DNA of 64,000 bases from Terriglobia bacterium (GCA_021325275.1 JAJPHL010000036.1:1-64000), one strand, 5' to 3'; positions 27,337 to 37,113 are shown, counted from the first letter of the stretch. The notes: a model not told the origin generated them from the letters alone. Numbers and translations are program-made.

Positions 27337-30300
27337 TTAGAAATTCAACTTCAATCCGAGTTGCACCAAGCGCGGATCGCGCGACGACAAGATTTGGTTG
27401 TACGTTGTCGCCGTCAGGCTTCCGCTGCCCTGGATCGGATTGGTGTGGTTGAAGGTGTTGAACGATTCCAGACGGAACTGGCTGCTGAAGCGCTCGCTGA
27501 TCTTGATGTTCTTCATCAGCGCCAAGTCGGTGCGCCAGAATCCCGGACCGCGCGCGGCGCCCGGACGCTCTGTGCCGATGTTGGTCTGACCCGTGTACGG
27601 AACGCAACCCACCGCCGTGCCGTAGCACACAAACGCCGGAGTCGTGGTCGTCGGGCCGGCATTCCACCATCCCGTAAACGAGTGGTAGCAGGACGATGAA
27701 CCGGCGGCGCAACTACCCGCCTGATTCGCTTGACCGACTTGGTCGGCGCGAAGTCCGCAAGGCGAGGTGCCGAGGCAACCGATACCCGCGGGATCAACCA
27801 CGTTCGCGCCCGTCAGAGTCGTCGTGACCGGCAATCCGGTCTGCCAGGTCTGCACGCCGCTGATTTGCCATCCGCCGAGAATGTGTCCGGCGACGCCCTT
27901 CTGCGTGCGCATCCACGGCAGTTCATACACGAAGTTCGCCGTGGCCACGTGACGGCGATCCGCCACGTTCGGGCCGTAGTTGTTCGGCTCGATGTTGGTG
28001 TATGTTTGCGGAATCGCCGCGCCGCCCGTCGAGCGGTCGGCGGGATCGGTGGTGAGTCCATGCGACCAGGTGTACGCCAAGCCGATGATCGAATTGCCCT
28101 GGAAGCGCTTCTGCACTTGCGCCTGCAGCGAATTGTAATTCGAAGTGTAGATGTCCTCGAAGTCGCTCGATCCCGCGTATCCGACGTACGGACGCAGGAT
28201 GTTCAGGCCGGTCGTGTTGCTCGACGTGATGCAAGGACGTCCGTTGCACGCGGCGCCGCCGGCGAGCGATCCGCCGGTAGCGGTGAACTGAATCACGTTC
28301 GGACCGCTCTTACAATTGTTGGGCGCGGCGCACGCTTGCCACGCGTTCGGCACGGGCGCGTTGGTGTCCTCGAAGCCCGGAAGATGCACGCCGTTGTTGC
28401 CGTAGTATCCGAGATCGACGAAGAAGTCGTGCGCAAACTGATGCTGCACATCGAGGCTGCGCTGCTCCGAATACGGCGACTTGTAATTGATCGGGAGGCG
28501 CAGATTGAACGCCGGCGCGGCCGTGCTGGTGACGGTCGTCGTCGATCCCGTGGGATTCGCGAAGCTCACGTTGCTGAAGCTCAAGTTCGTGAGGAAGCCC
28601 GGATTGAGGCCGACGTTCAGCTCGGCGTTACCGAATTCCAAGCCGTTGTCGAAGTACAATCCGTAGCCCACGCGGACGGCAGTGCGGCCATCGCCGAACG
28701 GATCCCAAGCGATGCCGATACGCGGCGCGATCGCCTTGTCAAACTCCTTGCCGACCTTGCTGCCGAACGGCGATGGGGTTCCCTTGAAGCCGTTGTACGT
28801 CGGCGGATTCGCATAGATGAATCCGTTCAACGGGCTGTAGGCCGGATTGCACGCGCTCTTGGTCGGCAGGTTGTTCACCAACTGTACGTCGATGCTGCCG
28901 TTTGCCAGGACGCACGGGGCCTGCGACGCACTATAGATGGCCGGATCGAAGTTGCTCAGTTCGCTCGTACCGTTGGGACCGCTCGCGTCGGTCGGTTGAC
29001 GGAAGAAGGAATGGCGGATGCCGTAGGTCACCGTCACGTTCGGGCGAACGTGCCAAGTGTCCTGCGCGTAATACTCGAACTGGTTGTCGAAGATGTTCGC
29101 GGTGACGTCGATGGACGCTTGCGAAAAGCCGCTGGCTTGTCCGAGCAGGAAATTCGCCCACGCCTGCTCGAAGGTGCTGGCGCAAGCGGTTTGACCGGCG
29201 CCGCCGCAGGCCGCTCCGGCCGTCGACGCGCTTGGACCATTTGTGTTCGTGAAGCTGAACGATCCGTTGTTCGATCCGGTGAGCTGATTTTCGTGCTTGT
29301 TGTAATGATAGAAGATGAAACCAGCCTTCACGGTGTGATGTCCCCACACTTTGGTGACGTTCGCGAAAACCGTATTGTTCGTGTTGTAATCGCTGTACGG
29401 ACCGAAGTCAGACACGCCGGTACCGCCGGTGATGCCGACGGTCGGCACGCGGCCGAGAATGTTGGCGAACGGCAAGCCGGTTAAGGCCGCTTTCACGTCC
29501 GGCGATCCCGAGAAGTTTTCCGAGCCGATCACGCTGCTCAAAATCGCGCCGTAGGAATATCCGTAGCCGCCGTCGATAATCAGCGTGGGGCTGGGCGTGT
29601 ACGTCGCGTGAAGGTTGTACTGATGTCCCGGCGAATTCGTCGACGTGGTGGCGATGCCGTCGAAGGGATAGCCGGTGAACAAGCCGCCCGCTTCAATCGT
29701 CGGAATATCGTCGTGCAGGAACTTGCCGTTGATCGCGAGCTTGGTTCCGAAAGAATGATCGATCTTGATCATGTCCTCGCGGAAATTATTCAAGTTCCGC
29801 AGCGTCGACACGTAGTTGAACGGCGTCGGCGAGTTGGGCGCGGGGAACTTGTTATAGATGTCCTTCACGTAGGCGGCCGCCACGGGATTGATGTTGGCAG
29901 TAGGAATCGTGGTGCCGTAGCCGGTGCAGGTTCCCGGGACACCGTTCACGTTCTGCCAGCTCGTGCAGACCACCGTTCCGAACTGGCCGTTCTTCATCGC
30001 CGGCGTGGGGATCACCGCCGTGGCGTTCGTATAGGTGATCACGCGGCGCGCTTCCTCGGAAAAGAAGAAGAACGTTTTGTCGCGCTGTTGGTAGACTTTC
30101 GGAATGTAGACCGGACCGCCGACGGTGCCGCCGAAATCGTTGTAGCGCAGCAGGGGACGAAGCACCGAGGCGCGATTGTTGAAAAAGTTGTTGGCGTTCA
30201 GCTTGTCGTTGCGGAAAAACTCGTAGACGCCGCCGTGGATGTCGCGCGTGCCCGAGCGCGTGATGACGTTGACCTGCGCGCCGGCCGAGCGGCCCGATTC

Positions 30301-31026
30301 AGCGTCATAAACGCCGCGCACAATGCGGAATTCCGAGATGGAATCGACGCTGGGGAAACTCAGCAGCGTCAGGTTCGATCCGCGATCGACGTTATCCATG
30401 CCGTCGACCAGGAAATTGTTTTCTTCGCGGCGTCCGCCGTTCACCTGAAAGCCGACGGTGTTGGTGCTCGAACCGCCGAAAGGCGACGTGGCGCCGACAT
30501 AATACTGGTCCGTGCTGTTGCTGTCGCTGACACCGGGAACCAGCGTCAAGAGCTGTGTCCAAACGCGATTGTTCATCGCGAGCTCGCGCACCTGGGTGCC
30601 CGAGACCACGCCGACCGCCACGGCGTCCTGCGTCTCGACGAGATCCTTGGCGGCCTCCACGTGAACCACTTCCATGGGCGCGCCGATTTGCAGCGTCGCG
30701 GTGACGCTGAGCCGGTCGCTGACGTTCAAATTGATGCCCGCTTCCTCGAACTTCTTGAAGCTGGGCGCTTCGACCGTCACCGAATAATGTCCCACCGGAA
30801 TTTGCGGAAACGCAAAGTCGCCCGAACCTCCGCTAGTCACAGTGCGGACCACCGCTTTCGTGTCCATATTCACCAGCGTGACCTTGGCGCCGGGAACCAC
30901 CGCGCCGCTCGGGTCTTTCACCACGCCGGCGATCGAGCCGGTGGTTTCCTGCGCAAATGCGGACGTGCACACCAGCGACGCCGCCAAAAGGACAAACAGC
31001 ATGATTTGTTTCTTGGATGAACCCAT
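27337..31026 (-). CDS. TonB-dependent receptor with carboxypeptidase-regulatory N-terminal domain (Oar-like)
   Basis: The 1229-residue protein has a signal peptide, then a CarboxypepD_reg Ig-like domain (GSIAGVVKDPSGAVVPGAKVTLVN, about 30-110). A plug domain follows, with FLVDGMDNVDRGSNLTLLSFPSVDSISEFR, and then a long beta-barrel ending in RLVQLGLKLNF, the terminal aromatic needed for outer-membrane assembly. These receptors import large substrates such as glycans or peptides and are expanded in Acidobacteria. An AAGGAG site 7 nt upstream selects the ATG at 31026 over the GTG at 31032. It stands alone. Confidence 0.92.
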   Translation of the reverse strand: MGSSKKQIMLFVLLAASLVCTSAFAQETTGSIAGVVKDPSGAVVPGAKVTLVNMDTKAVVRTVTSGGSGDFAFPQIPVGHYSVTVEAPSFKKFEEAGINLNVSDRLSVTATLQIGAPMEVVHVEAAKDLVETQDAVAVGVVSGTQVRELAMNNRVWTQLLTLVPGVSDSNSTDQYYVGATSPFGGSSTNTVGFQVNGGRREENNFLVDGMDNVDRGSNLTLLSFPSVDSISEFRIVRGVYDAESGRSAGAQVNVITRSGTRDIHGGVYEFFRNDKLNANNFFNNRASVLRPLLRYNDFGGTVGGPVYIPKVYQQRDKTFFFFSEEARRVITYTNATAVIPTPAMKNGQFGTVVCTSWQNVNGVPGTCTGYGTTIPTANINPVAAAYVKDIYNKFPAPNSPTPFNYVSTLRNLNNFREDMIKIDHSFGTKLAINGKFLHDDIPTIEAGGLFTGYPFDGIATTSTNSPGHQYNLHATYTPSPTLIIDGGYGYSYGAILSSVIGSENFSGSPDVKAALTGLPFANILGRVPTVGITGGTGVSDFGPYSDYNTNNTVFANVTKVWGHHTVKAGFIFYHYNKHENQLTGSNNGSFSFTNTNGPSASTAGAACGGAGQTACASTFEQAWANFLLGQASGFSQASIDVTANIFDNQFEYYAQDTWHVRPNVTVTYGIRHSFFRQPTDASGPNGTSELSNFDPAIYSASQAPCVLANGSIDVQLVNNLPTKSACNPAYSPLNGFIYANPPTYNGFKGTPSPFGSKVGKEFDKAIAPRIGIAWDPFGDGRTAVRVGYGLYFDNGLEFGNAELNVGLNPGFLTNLSFSNVSFANPTGSTTTVTSTAAPAFNLRLPINYKSPYSEQRSLDVQHQFAHDFFVDLGYYGNNGVHLPGFEDTNAPVPNAWQACAAPNNCKSGPNVIQFTATGGSLAGGAACNGRPCITSSNTTGLNILRPYVGYAGSSDFEDIYTSNYNSLQAQVQKRFQGNSIIGLAYTWSHGLTTDPADRSTGGAAIPQTYTNIEPNNYGPNVADRRHVATANFVYELPWMRTQKGVAGHILGGWQISGVQTWQTGLPVTTTLTGANVVDPAGIGCLGTSPCGLRADQVGQANQAGSCAAGSSSCYHSFTGWWNAGPTTTTPAFVCYGTAVGCVPYTGQTNIGTERPGAARGPGFWRTDLALMKNIKISERFSSQFRLESFNTFNHTNPIQGSGSLTATTYNQILSSRDPRLVQLGLKLNF

Positions 31027-31155
31027 ACCCACGCTCCTTAAGGAACTTGACCCCTGCCGTCCAGTTTCCCATGTTACAACGTTTTAAGCAACGATTAAGA
31101 CGGTTCCCGAAGGCGTACTGTTAGTGAATATGGACTCAAATCTTGTGGAGTGCAC

Positions 31156-31213
31156 TTTGGGAGTGCGGAGGCTTACCCGGCGCGAGCGCTGCTGCGAGCG
31201 AGGCTTGCCTCGC
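31156..31213. repeat. Degenerate relative of the 6308 hairpin element
   Basis: The segment starts TTTGGGAGTGCGGAGGCTTAC and contains GCGCGAG...CTCGCGC hairpins, resembling one half of the element at 6308-6438. It lies upstream of the RodZ-like gene. Mismatches are many, so kinship is tentative. Confidence 0.4.
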
Positions 31214-31246
31214 GCCCGACCCTGACGTAGAATCGCCCCGTAGCTT

Positions 31247-32035
31247 ATGTCGGCATTCGGTGACAATCTGCGTCGTGAGCGCGACCTTCGTGGTGTCTCG
31301 TTGGCGGAGATCTCCAAGGCCACCAAGATCAGCTCGCGCATGCTCGACGCTATCGAGACAGAGCGTTTTGAGCGCCTGCCGGGCGGCGTCTTCAACGCCG
31401 CGTTTGTGCGGCAGTACGCGCGCTATCTGGGTTTGGACGAAGACAAGACTGTCGCGGAGTTCACGACGGCGTGCGGTAGCCCCAAGGAGTCGGAGAGCCA
31501 GCAGCGTGACGCCGCGATCGGCGTGTTGAGACAGATGGTTACGGCGCCGCCGCAATATCAGACGTCGGCGATGAATCGTTTGCCGCTGTTGATCGCCGCG
31601 GGATTGCTGGCGGCGGGCGCGTTGGGGGTGGGGGGATGGCGGATCTTCCGTGTGGTGAAAGACCCGCCACTAATCACAAGCGCGCCGCCGCGACCGAGAA
31701 CTCCGGTGATCGCGAAAACGCCTGCACCGGCGGTGGTTGCTCCAACGCCAGCGCCGCCTGCCGCTACGGAAACAGCCGCTCCGGCTGTGCCGGCCGCTAC
31801 CGGCGTGAATCTGGAAATTGATTCCACCGCGCGCGTGACCATCCGCGTGTCAACCGACGGCCGTCCCGAGTGGTTCGCGGTGATGCAACGCGGCGGTCAT
31901 CGTACGATCAAGGGCGATCGCACGGTTCAACTAACCGTCGACGACGCGGCCGCGTTAGTGGTCACCAAAAACGGCGAGACGATGCCGCCGCTCGGAGCGT
32001 CGGGCGAGACAAAGGCGATCACGTATCGCCCGTAG
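31247..32035 (+). CDS. RodZ-like helix-turn-helix membrane protein
   Basis: The 262-residue protein has a cytoplasmic HTH_25 domain (residues 1-75: FGDNLRRERDLRGVSLAEISKATKIS, LPGGVFNAAFVRQYARYLGL). A membrane helix follows (about 105-125: LPLLIAAGLLAAGALGVGG), then a Pro/Ala-rich linker and a C-terminal DUF4115-like beta domain (VTIRVSTDGRPEWFAV to the end). This is the RodZ/YfgA layout, linking MreB to the envelope during rod growth. A TAGAAT box is 13 nt before the ATG. Confidence 0.85.
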   Translation: MSAFGDNLRRERDLRGVSLAEISKATKISSRMLDAIETERFERLPGGVFNAAFVRQYARYLGLDEDKTVAEFTTACGSPKESESQQRDAAIGVLRQMVTAPPQYQTSAMNRLPLLIAAGLLAAGALGVGGWRIFRVVKDPPLITSAPPRPRTPVIAKTPAPAVVAPTPAPPAATETAAPAVPAATGVNLEIDSTARVTIRVSTDGRPEWFAVMQRGGHRTIKGDRTVQLTVDDAAALVVTKNGETMPPLGASGETKAITYRP

Positions 32036-32048
32036 GCGCAGACCCCTC

Positions 32049-32180
32049 AAAGAGTCTGTGTGAAACCGCAGGAGCCTGTGTGAAAACTCAGCCCGGCAGG
32101 ACTCTGTATGAAAACTCAGGCCCGCAGGACTCTGTATGAAAATTCAGCCCCTTCGGAGTCTGTGTGACAACGCAACTCCC
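32049..32180. repeat. Tandem 28-29 nt direct repeats, left flank of compound palindrome
   Basis: Four to five adjacent units follow the pattern GGAGTCTGTGTGAAAACTCAG plus CCC, with small changes. There are no unique spacers, so this is not a CRISPR array. The same unit occurs inverted at 32678-32806, making the whole 32049-32806 stretch a large inverted repeat. Confidence 0.8.
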
Positions 32181-32418
32181 GAGCCTGCGGCAGCAGGCGG
32201 CACAATGTTAGCCCCTGGCGAGGCGTTTTTTTGCCGAGCCTGGGGTAATCCGTTAGCGCGGTGAGCCTGCAACGCTGCCGACACAGACAACAGTGCCATC
32301 CGATTCGCTTGTGCCGCCTGCGCTGCAGGCTCGTACTCGAAACAACAGTGTCCCCCAGGCTCGGCAAAAAACGCCTCGCCAGGGGCTAACATTGCGCCGC
32401 CCGCTGTCGCAGGCTCGG
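32181..32418. repeat. Palindromic element, copy A
   Basis: The left arm (about 32181-32245) and right arm (about 32352-32418) are near-perfect inverted complements. They contain TTAGCCCCTGGCGAGGCG, a T-run and GCCGAGCCTGGGG. The unique centre includes CACAGACAACAGTG. Copy B at 40625-40860 carries the same arms with the centre in reverse complement. No open reading frame of note lies inside. It behaves like a non-autonomous mobile or structured-RNA element. Confidence 0.8.
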
Positions 32419-32457
32419 GGCTGGAGTTGTCACACAGACTCCGAAGGGGCGCGCCAA

Positions 32458-32670
32458 GACAGCCCAGGCTGAAGCCGGAGCCGTTTTTGCTCCGGCGCAG
32501 GCCTGATTGACAATGCGGTAGAACGGAGCGCTGAAAGCGCGATTCAAAAAACCAGAGCGCGACGCAGGCGAATGAGGTTTGGGTCGTCCTTTCAGGACTC
32601 CATTTCATAATCCAACTCGACCCAGGCCTACGCCGGAGCAAAAGACGCTCCGGCTCCGACCTGGGCTGTC
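32458..32670. repeat. Second nested inverted-repeat element
   Basis: About 48 nt at 32458-32505, starting GACAGCCCAGG, are repeated inverted at 32621-32670, ending CCTGGGCTGTC. Each arm contains its own hairpin around GCTCCGGC. The centre holds small hairpins GCGCTGAAAGCGC and TCCTTTCAGGA. It is enclosed by the tandem repeats on both sides and carries no gene. Confidence 0.75.
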
Positions 32671-32677
32671 ATAGCTC

Positions 32678-32806
32678 GCCCCTTCATCGGGGCTGAATTC
32701 TCACACCGACTCCATCGGGGCGAGTTTTCACACAGGCTCCTTCAGGGCTGAGTTGTCACACAGACCCCTCTTCGGGGCTGAGTTGTCACACAGACTCCCT
32801 CAAGCG
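32678..32806. repeat. Tandem 28-nt repeats, inverted, right flank of compound palindrome
   Basis: Four adjacent units follow GGGGCTGAGTTGTCACACAG plus ACTCC, the reverse complement of the units at 32049-32180. Units differ by one to four bases, so the array is old or drifting. Confidence 0.8.
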
Positions 32807-32852
32807 CCTTCAAGACAGCATTCTCCAGCCGCGGCAAGTCGATCGTCACAGG

Positions 32853-32861
32853 TGCTATGAT
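32853..32861 (+). promoter_or_regulatory. Extended -10 box TGCTATGAT
   Basis: TGCTATGAT lies 21 nt before the ATG at 32883 and just outside the palindromic repeat block. It gives a predicted short leader. No convincing -35 box is visible. Confidence 0.4.
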
Positions 32862-32882
32862 GGGTTTTCGCAAAACAGTCGT

Positions 32883-33881
32883 ATGAGTCTGCCTCCGATC
32901 GACAAACTCGCCGCCGCCCGAGGATCGCTCGACATGCCGCCGGAATCGGCGCTCGAGTTGCTTGTCGCGCTCACTGAAGAAGACGACTCCGACATTCGCC
33001 GCGAAGCACGCTCGACCCTGGAAGCTTGGACCAACGAACAACTGACGCCGCTACTCAAGCGCCGCGCCGCTTCCACCGAAACGCTCCGCTATTTCCTGAA
33101 TCAAGACACACTGCGGATGGAATTGCTCCCCACGCTGCTCGCGAATCGTTCCACGCCGCAGGACGCCGTCGCCGACCTCGCCACGGTCGCCAACATGGAC
33201 ACGATCAAGTGCATGTTGGACAACATCGACCGCCTGCGTACCAGCGCGCTCGTCGCCCTCAAGAACAACGCTTCGTACATGAAGCTGTACGAGAACCGGT
33301 CATCGGTAACCGACGAAGGGTTTGTCTTCGAGCCGAACCTGCTCGAGATGCTGATCATCGAGGCGCGCCTGGAGGACGAGCGCGAAGGAACCGTGGGACT
33401 CTCCGACGAGGAGATCGAGGAGCACGACAAGGCCATCGCCGCCGCCGACGCGGCCGGCGACGAAGAGAAGAAGTCTACGTCGATCTACGCGAAGTTGGCG
33501 AAGATGAGCGTGTCGCAAAAGGTGCAGGCGGCCATCAAGGGCGGCCGCGAAGAACGCGCCATGCTCATCCGCGATGCCTCGAAAGTGGTGCAGCGCGCCG
33601 TGCTGGGATCGCCGAAGCTCACCGACTCTGAAGTGGAGAACTTCTCGAACGCCAAGAACGTCTCCGACGAAGTGCTGCGGATGATCTCGATGAACCGCAA
33701 GTTCATGAAGAGCTATTCGGTGATGAAGAATCTGGCCAACAATCCCCGCACTCCCATCGACGTGGGATTGCCGCTGCTGAACCGCCTCATCATTACGGAT
33801 TTGCGGATGGTCGCGGGTAACAAGAACGTCAGCGAAACACTGCGGAAGATGGCCGACAAGATGGCCAAGGCGAAGAAATAA
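32883..33881 (+). CDS. Conserved hypothetical helical-repeat protein
   Basis: The 332-residue cytoplasmic protein is predicted to be all-helical, with HEAT-like pairs (LELLVALTEEDDSDIRREARSTLEAW, RYFLNQDTLRMELLPTLLAN, DLATVANMDTIKCMLDNI). A charged loop (EEIEEHDKAIAAADAAGDEEKK) separates this from a second helical part with KMSVSQKVQAAIKGGREERAMLIRD. This may be a protein-interaction scaffold. I do not know the function, although the pattern is reminiscent of proteins conserved in acidobacteria and deltaproteobacteria. Confidence 0.65.
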   Translation: MSLPPIDKLAAARGSLDMPPESALELLVALTEEDDSDIRREARSTLEAWTNEQLTPLLKRRAASTETLRYFLNQDTLRMELLPTLLANRSTPQDAVADLATVANMDTIKCMLDNIDRLRTSALVALKNNASYMKLYENRSSVTDEGFVFEPNLLEMLIIEARLEDEREGTVGLSDEEIEEHDKAIAAADAAGDEEKKSTSIYAKLAKMSVSQKVQAAIKGGREERAMLIRDASKVVQRAVLGSPKLTDSEVENFSNAKNVSDEVLRMISMNRKFMKSYSVMKNLANNPRTPIDVGLPLLNRLIITDLRMVAGNKNVSETLRKMADKMAKAKK

Positions 33882-33902
33882 AAACGAGGCCCGAGTCGAA
33901 GC

Positions 33903-33979
33903 AGTTCCGAGTACCGAGTTCCGAGTTCCGAGAAGTGATCGTGTGTGGACTCGGAACTCGGAACTGGGAACTCGGAACT
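33903..33979. repeat. Inverted repeat built from tandem GTTCCGA words
   Basis: The left arm (33903-33932) has repeated AGTTCCGAG words and the right arm (33950-33979) repeated CTCGGAACT words, separated by 17 nt. It could act as a terminator-like hairpin after the 32883 gene. The rest of the gap up to 34116 shows nothing I can assign. Confidence 0.6.
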
Positions 33980-34116
33980 AAGAGGCAACCGGCAACCCGA
34001 ACCTTGTTTTCTCCGTCGAACCATGATGAAATGGTCCCCATGCCAGCGTACGTGGGCGGTCCAGGCGAGGCCCGGACGCTGACTTTCAAGCCGGTTAAGG
34101 ACTCGAGTAGCGATTC

Positions 34117-37080
34117 ATGAACGTTCGTCATACTACCTTTTTGCTGTTGCTGGTCGTATCGCTGGGGTTTGCCTCCGTGGCGGTTGGACAGTCGTTCAAC
34201 ATCTCCACCGTCGTAGGATCGATCCCGGCGGTGCCAAACAACGTACCCGCGGTCAACGCAACCACCGGAATGCCCTCGGCGGTGCTGCCCGACGGCAAGG
34301 GAAATTTCTACTACACGGCGATCAACTGCATTTTCAAAGTCAATTCCTCGGGAGTGCTCACGCGCTTCGCGGGAACCGGCACCGGCGGATATTCCGGCGA
34401 CGGCGGACCTGCGCTGCTCGCGAAACTGAGCAGCCCCAACGGCCTGGCTTTCGACTCCACCGGCAATCTCTATGTCGCCGATGCCGGAAATTACCGCATC
34501 CGGATGATCTCGCCGGCGGGAACGATCTCGACGATTCTCGGCAACGGCCTCGCGGGCGGTTCCGGCGACGGCGGACCCGCGGCGCAAGCCACTGTGTATC
34601 TGATTCGCGGACTGACCATCGATTCTTCCGGCAACATTTACTTCAGCGATTACGGAAATCACGTGGTGCGGAAGATCAATACGCAAGGCGTCGTCTCGAC
34701 AATCGCGGGCACGGCCGGCACCGCCGGATACTTCGGCGATTCGGGTCAGGCTAAGGTCGCCCAGTTGAATCGCCCCGAGGGCGTGGCGGTAGACGCGAGC
34801 GGCAATCTCTACATCGGCGATAGCGGAAACAATGTGGTGCGCATGGTGACGCCCGCCGGTGTGATCAGCACGTTTGCCGGCGTCACCACAAACGAAAGCA
34901 CTACCGCGCCTACGACCACAACAAATCCCAGCGGCACGGTAACTACAAATTCGGTGGGCATTCCGGCGGCGGCCGGCTTCAACGGCGACGGCGCGGCGGC
35001 CACATCGGCCGTGATGAACGCGCCGGAGAGCATTTTGGTGGACGCGAAGGGCAACGTTTACATCTCCGACTTCGGCAACGGATGCATTCGCATCGTCACC
35101 ACCGACGGCAACATCAACACCTTCGCCGGTGAATGCACCGACATCGGATTTTCCGGCGACGGCGCCGCGGCCACGGCGGCAGAATTGAACGGCGTGGTCG
35201 ACATGCACTTCGATACGTCCGGCAACTTATACGTAGCCGATTGGGCGAGTTTGCGCGTGCGTGTGATCAACTCATCGGGAAACATCGGCACGGTGGCGGG
35301 CGGCGGCTTGCCTCCTTCCCCGCGCGGCGACGGCGGTCCGGCAACGTCCGCGCTGCTGGGATTTCCTTTTGCGATGGCCACGGACAACGCCGGCAATCTC
35401 TATTTTTCGGATTACGCGACGTACACGGTGCGCAGGGTTTCAGCCAGCGGCATCATCACCACCGTGGTCGGCAACGGCACGCCGGGATACTCCGGCGACG
35501 GCGGACCCGCGCTGAACGCGCAGATTTATCCGGCCGGCTTGACCCTCGACAATGCCGGCAATCTCTACATTGCCGACTACGGAAACAACGTTGTGCGCAT
35601 GGTCAACACCAAGGGCATCATTTCCACGATTGCCGGCAATCGTAACAACGGCGGCGGATACTCCGGCGACCTGGGACCGGCGACCGCAGCGCAGTTGAGC
35701 TATCCCACCGCGCTGGCCTTCGACGGATCGAACAATTTGTACATCGCCGACGCCGGGAATTTCGTGGTGCGCATGGTGAATCCCGCGGGAAACATCAGCA
35801 CGTTCGCCGGCACCAACGTGGCGGGCTTCGCGGGCGATAACGGACTCGCCAACGCCGCCAAAATTAATTACGTTTTTGGATTGCTGGTGGCCAACGGCGG
35901 ACTCTACATTTCCGACTACGGCAACTATGCGGTGCGCTTCGTCAGTTTCAGCACCGGCCTGATTACGACGGTGGTCGGCAACAACAATCAAGGCTACACC
36001 GGCGACGGTCCGCTCGTCGGCGGCAGCGCCACCAGCACCACGGCGTATTATCAGTCCGGCGGTCAGGTGATTCAGCCGACGCAGCTCGGCGGACCGTACG
36101 GAATCCTGCTCGACCCGAGCGGACAGCTTTATATCGCCGATAGCGTGAGCGCGCGCATTCTCAAAATCACCAACAGCTCGACGCCGTCGGTGTCGACGAT
36201 CGCCGGCAACGGCACTTTCGGATACACCGGCGATGGCGGACCCGCGACGCTAGCGGAAATTTCGTATCCGCTCGGCATGGTGATGGATTCGAGCGGCAAC
36301 ATTTTCTTCAGCGACTCGCAGAACGGCGTGATCCGCAAGTTGACGCTGCTGAAACCGAGCGGCGAGCCCACGGCCGTGGTGAACGCGGCGAGTTACAAGG
36401 GCAACACGGTTGCGCCCGGCGAGCTGGTGACGCTGTTCGGCGCGGGTCTGGGACCGGCGGCGGCGGTGGCCGGCGCTCCCAACGGCAGCATGTGGCCGAC
36501 GCAAGCGGGCAACACGCAAGTGTTGTTCAACGGCGCGCTGGCTCCGGTGATCTATTCGTCGAACAATCAAGTTTCGGTGGCGGTTCCGTATTCGTTGATG
36601 GGATCGGCCAAAGCGACGGTGGAAGTTTTGCGCAACGGTCAGCCGGTTTCGGTTTTCGAGACGGCCGTGGCCGACACCGCGCCGGGAATTTTCACGCGCG
36701 ACCAATCCGGGCAAGGACAAGCGGCGGCGCTCAATCAAGATACGACGGCCAACAGCGCGGCGAATCCCGCGCATCGCGGCTCGGTGATCGTGTTGTACGT
36801 CACGGGCGAAGGTCAAACGCTGCCCTTCGGCGTGAACGGCAAGATCGCGGCGCTGGGCGGCGCGTTGCCCCATCCGCTCCAAGCGGTGTCGGTGACAATC
36901 GGCGGCGCGACAGCGCAAGTGCAATACGCGGGCGCGGCCCCGGGCAATCTCGCGGGCCTGATGCAAATCAACGCGCTGATTCCGGATGGCATCACGACGG
37001 GCGCGTCGGTCCCAGTGGTCGTGACGATCGGCGCGGCGTCGAGCGCAACGGGCGTAACGATCGCGGTTTCGCCGAATTAA
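34117..37080 (+). CDS. Secreted NHL-repeat protein with Solibacter-type C-terminal domain
   Basis: The 987-residue protein has a signal peptide (to about residue 25). About ten NHL propeller repeats follow, recognisable by STIAGNG...GYSGDGGPA and D.SGNLYIAD.GN..VR recurring every 55-60 residues. From about 755 a TIGR03437-like domain appears: VVNAASYKGNTVAPGELVTLFGAGLGP, VPYSLMGSAKATVEV, AALNQDTTANSAANPAHRGS and LYVTGEGQ. That domain is characteristic of Solibacter-type acidobacteria and is thought to be extracellular. Function is unknown; NHL propellers bind proteins, RNA or ligands. The base composition matches the surroundings, unlike the second NHL gene at 37583. Confidence 0.85.
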   Translation: MNVRHTTFLLLLVVSLGFASVAVGQSFNISTVVGSIPAVPNNVPAVNATTGMPSAVLPDGKGNFYYTAINCIFKVNSSGVLTRFAGTGTGGYSGDGGPALLAKLSSPNGLAFDSTGNLYVADAGNYRIRMISPAGTISTILGNGLAGGSGDGGPAAQATVYLIRGLTIDSSGNIYFSDYGNHVVRKINTQGVVSTIAGTAGTAGYFGDSGQAKVAQLNRPEGVAVDASGNLYIGDSGNNVVRMVTPAGVISTFAGVTTNESTTAPTTTTNPSGTVTTNSVGIPAAAGFNGDGAAATSAVMNAPESILVDAKGNVYISDFGNGCIRIVTTDGNINTFAGECTDIGFSGDGAAATAAELNGVVDMHFDTSGNLYVADWASLRVRVINSSGNIGTVAGGGLPPSPRGDGGPATSALLGFPFAMATDNAGNLYFSDYATYTVRRVSASGIITTVVGNGTPGYSGDGGPALNAQIYPAGLTLDNAGNLYIADYGNNVVRMVNTKGIISTIAGNRNNGGGYSGDLGPATAAQLSYPTALAFDGSNNLYIADAGNFVVRMVNPAGNISTFAGTNVAGFAGDNGLANAAKINYVFGLLVANGGLYISDYGNYAVRFVSFSTGLITTVVGNNNQGYTGDGPLVGGSATSTTAYYQSGGQVIQPTQLGGPYGILLDPSGQLYIADSVSARILKITNSSTPSVSTIAGNGTFGYTGDGGPATLAEISYPLGMVMDSSGNIFFSDSQNGVIRKLTLLKPSGEPTAVVNAASYKGNTVAPGELVTLFGAGLGPAAAVAGAPNGSMWPTQAGNTQVLFNGALAPVIYSSNNQVSVAVPYSLMGSAKATVEVLRNGQPVSVFETAVADTAPGIFTRDQSGQGQAAALNQDTTANSAANPAHRGSVIVLYVTGEGQTLPFGVNGKIAALGGALPHPLQAVSVTIGGATAQVQYAGAAPGNLAGLMQINALIPDGITTGASVPVVVTIGAASSATGVTIAVSPN

Positions 37081-37096
37081 TTACGCAGTGTCGTGG

Positions 37097-37102
37097 TAAA
37101 CT
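37097..37102 (+). promoter_or_regulatory. -10 box of the tRNA-Lys gene (TGG-TAAACT)
   Basis: TAAACT preceded by TG one base upstream (extended -10) ends 11 nt before the mature tRNA 5' end. Confidence 0.5.
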
Positions 37103-37113
37103 AAATTTCTCGC

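Noticed and set aside
27730-29484. 584-codon plus-strand open frame opposite the TonB-dependent receptor
   Set aside because: Arg/Val-rich composition without motifs; the receptor frame explains the sequence.
32049-32180. Possible CRISPR array
   Set aside because: Units are contiguous with no unique spacers, drift in sequence and are mirrored on the other flank; no cas gene is nearby.
34024-34116. Possible tRNA-like or leader RNA before the first NHL gene
   Set aside because: No cloverleaf or known riboswitch core could be formed; nothing supportable was found.
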